NCBI GenBank assembly: GCA_934409175.1
Contig: CAKRVX010000017.1
Location: forward strand, 1-33,863
DNA from: an uncultured Blautia sp.
Lineage (GTDB): Bacteria > Bacillota > Clostridia > Lachnospirales > Lachnospiraceae
Direction: 5' to 3'
Length of the DNA stretch: 33,863 nt
Both the position numbers and the translations under genes were made by a program. The number at the start of each line of letters is the position of its first letter. Positions within the stretch are counted from its first letter, which is position 1. Positions 32,587 to 33,863 of this stretch are shown one piece after another. The notes under the pieces were generated by a model that did no database searches, was not told where the DNA came from, and saw only the letters and a program-made list of their open reading frames with translations.

Positions 32587-33191
32587 GTAACAGAATTATC
32601 AAAGATACGATCGCCATTACAGTGATCACGCTGGTAGCAGGACTTGCTCTTGGCGTAGTCCAGGATATTACAGCAGACCCGATCGCAAAGCAGGAAGCAC
32701 AGGCGAAACAGGATGCTTATAAAGCAGTATTTGCAGATGCAGACAGCTTTGATGTCGTAGATGTAGACGCAGATGCACTGCAGTCTTATCTGGATGAGAA
32801 CGGATATGCAGCGCAGTCTATTGACGAAACCATGCTTGCGAAAGATGCTTCCGGTAATGAACTGGGATATGCATTTACAGTAACTACTTCCGAAGGTTAC
32901 GGCGGAGATATCCAGTTTGCAGTGGGTATTCAGGATGACGGTACTTTAAATGGAATTTCTATTCTTTCCATCGGTGAGACCGCAGGTCTTGGTATGAGAG
33001 CAAACACAGATGCATTTAAGGATCAGTTCAAAGATAAGAAAGTAGATAAATTTGAATATACAAAAACCGGCGCTACAGCAGATAATCAGATCGATGCTTT
33101 AAGTGGTGCCACAATTACAACGAATGCCATGACAAACGGTGTTAACGCCGGCTTATGTGCATTCCAGTATGAGAAAGGAGGAAATCAGTGA
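32583..33191 (+). CDS. rnfG: Rnf complex subunit G, covalent-FMN protein
   Basis: A 202-residue protein with one N-terminal membrane helix (about 8-27) and an extracytoplasmic FMN-binding domain. Thr177 in DALSGATITT is the flavin attachment residue. GETAGLGMRA (131-140) is also typical. The ATG at 32583 sits within the rnfD stop (ATGA) and follows AAAGGAGG inside rnfD. Longer upstream frames are an artefact of the overlapping rnfD sequence. RnfG relays electrons on the outer face between the redox centres of the complex. Confidence 0.95.
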   Translation: MSNRIIKDTIAITVITLVAGLALGVVQDITADPIAKQEAQAKQDAYKAVFADADSFDVVDVDADALQSYLDENGYAAQSIDETMLAKDASGNELGYAFTVTTSEGYGGDIQFAVGIQDDGTLNGISILSIGETAGLGMRANTDAFKDQFKDKKVDKFEYTKTGATADNQIDALSGATITTNAMTNGVNAGLCAFQYEKGGNQ

Positions 33192-33863
33192 TGAAACCAA
33201 ACACACCTGCAGAACGTTTGTATAACGGAATCATCAAAGAAAATCCTACCTTTGTACTGATGCTTGGTATGTGTCCGACACTGGCCATCACCACATCTGC
33301 AACTAATGGTATTGGAATGGGACTTACTACAACAGTCATTCTTGCAGCATCCAACTTAATGATCTCTCTTCTGAGGAACTTTATTCCGGACAGAGTCCGT
33401 ATGCCTGCATTTATCGTAGTTGTTGCTTCATTTGTAACAGTCGTACAGCTCCTTTTACAGGGATTTATCCCAAGTCTGTATGATTCACTTGGAATTTATA
33501 TTCCGCTGATCGTAGTTAACTGTATCATCCTTGGCCGTGCTGAGGCATATGCATCCAAGAATAAACCGATCGCATCTTTGTTTGATGGTATTGGTATGGG
33601 ACTTGGATTTACCTTAAGTATTACCTGTATCGGTGCAGTACGTGAACTGATCGGTGCCGGATCTATTTTCGGACATCAGATCCTTCCTCTGGCAGATGCT
33701 GCAGCAGGTAAGGCCGGTTATGAACCGATCACAATCTTTATCCTCGCACCTGGAGCATTCTTTGTTCTGGCAGCACTTTCTGCATTACAGAACAAATTTA
33801 AACTTGGTGCAGCCAAACGTGGCATTGACCCGAGTAATCCAGACTGCGGTGGAAGCTGTGCAG
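33191..33863 (+). CDS. rnfE: Rnf complex subunit E (partial, runs off the window)
   Basis: The first 224 residues of RnfE, an integral membrane subunit of the RnfA/RnfE (NqrD/E) family, beginning MKPNTPAERLYNGIIKENPTF. Helical segments include MLGMCPTLAITTSA, IPLIVVNCIILGRAEAYAS with the family RAEA motif, and LFDGIGMGLGFTLSI. The frame is open to the window edge and ends in a Cys-containing tail (DCGGSCA), so little more than a short C-terminus should be missing. The ATG overlaps the rnfG stop by one base (TGATG) and AAAGGAGG lies just upstream. rnfA and rnfB are expected next. Confidence 0.94.
   Translation, partial: MKPNTPAERLYNGIIKENPTFVLMLGMCPTLAITTSATNGIGMGLTTTVILAASNLMISLLRNFIPDRVRMPAFIVVVASFVTVVQLLLQGFIPSLYDSLGIYIPLIVVNCIILGRAEAYASKNKPIASLFDGIGMGLGFTLSITCIGAVRELIGAGSIFGHQILPLADAAAGKAGYEPITIFILAPGAFFVLAALSALQNKFKLGAAKRGIDPSNPDCGGSCA

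Overview
The window looks like chromosomal DNA of a gut anaerobe of the Lachnospiraceae (Clostridia; Blautia/Roseburia/Dorea-like). The clues are moderate-to-low GC, strong AGGAGG ribosome binding sites and TTGACA/TATAAT promoters, large secreted proteins built from Big_2, BspA-type leucine-rich and SH3 modules, a ribose-type ABC sugar operon with cytoplasmic glycosidases, and an rnfCDGE operon in clostridial order. The assignment is inferred from gene content; no rRNA or tRNA is present.

Layout. (1) 1-430: non-coding, with two hairpin terminators. (2) 431-2605: a 5'-truncated ymaF-like gene on the minus strand, then a MarR repressor with a 20-bp palindrome inside its own promoter, and a MATE exporter. 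(3) 2615-9911: an acyltransferase_3 membrane protein and two large secreted proteins. One has tandem HID/DUF1533-like domains and a beta-helix-like core. The other is a BspA-like LRR/Cys-rich/Big_2 protein whose signal peptide is out of frame. (4) 9970-20336: a divergent carbohydrate locus. A DeoR regulator and an orphan, degenerate RbsA-like ATPase are on the minus strand. The ATPase, permease, binding protein, GH127 and GH31 genes are on the plus strand. (5) 20461-25824: a Sel1-repeat protein, then a cobalamin riboswitch with an intrinsic terminator controlling a 1349-residue secreted protein that carries a DUF4430 (transcobalamin-like) domain. (6) 25845-27393: an SH3 protein and the decayed remnant of a sortase-type surface protein. 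(7) 27393-30148: RsmJ-like methyltransferase, YprB-like exonuclease and a CmpB-like membrane protein. (8) 30277-end: rnfC, rnfD, rnfG and a partial rnfE.

How the parts fit. The sugar locus reads as uptake of a plant-derived saccharide followed by intracellular trimming by a beta-L-arabinofuranosidase-type GH127 and a GH31 enzyme, under DeoR control. Rnf couples reduced-ferredoxin oxidation to NAD reduction and ion pumping. The most interesting unit is the riboswitch-controlled giant protein: RNA-level B12 sensing placed directly upstream of a secreted protein with a transcobalamin-like domain suggests cell-surface or extracellular corrinoid capture. A second theme is a set of secreted proteins sharing an acidic 'FSDG/TGDD' N-terminal segment and near-identical Big_2 C-termini but lacking any LPxTG anchor.
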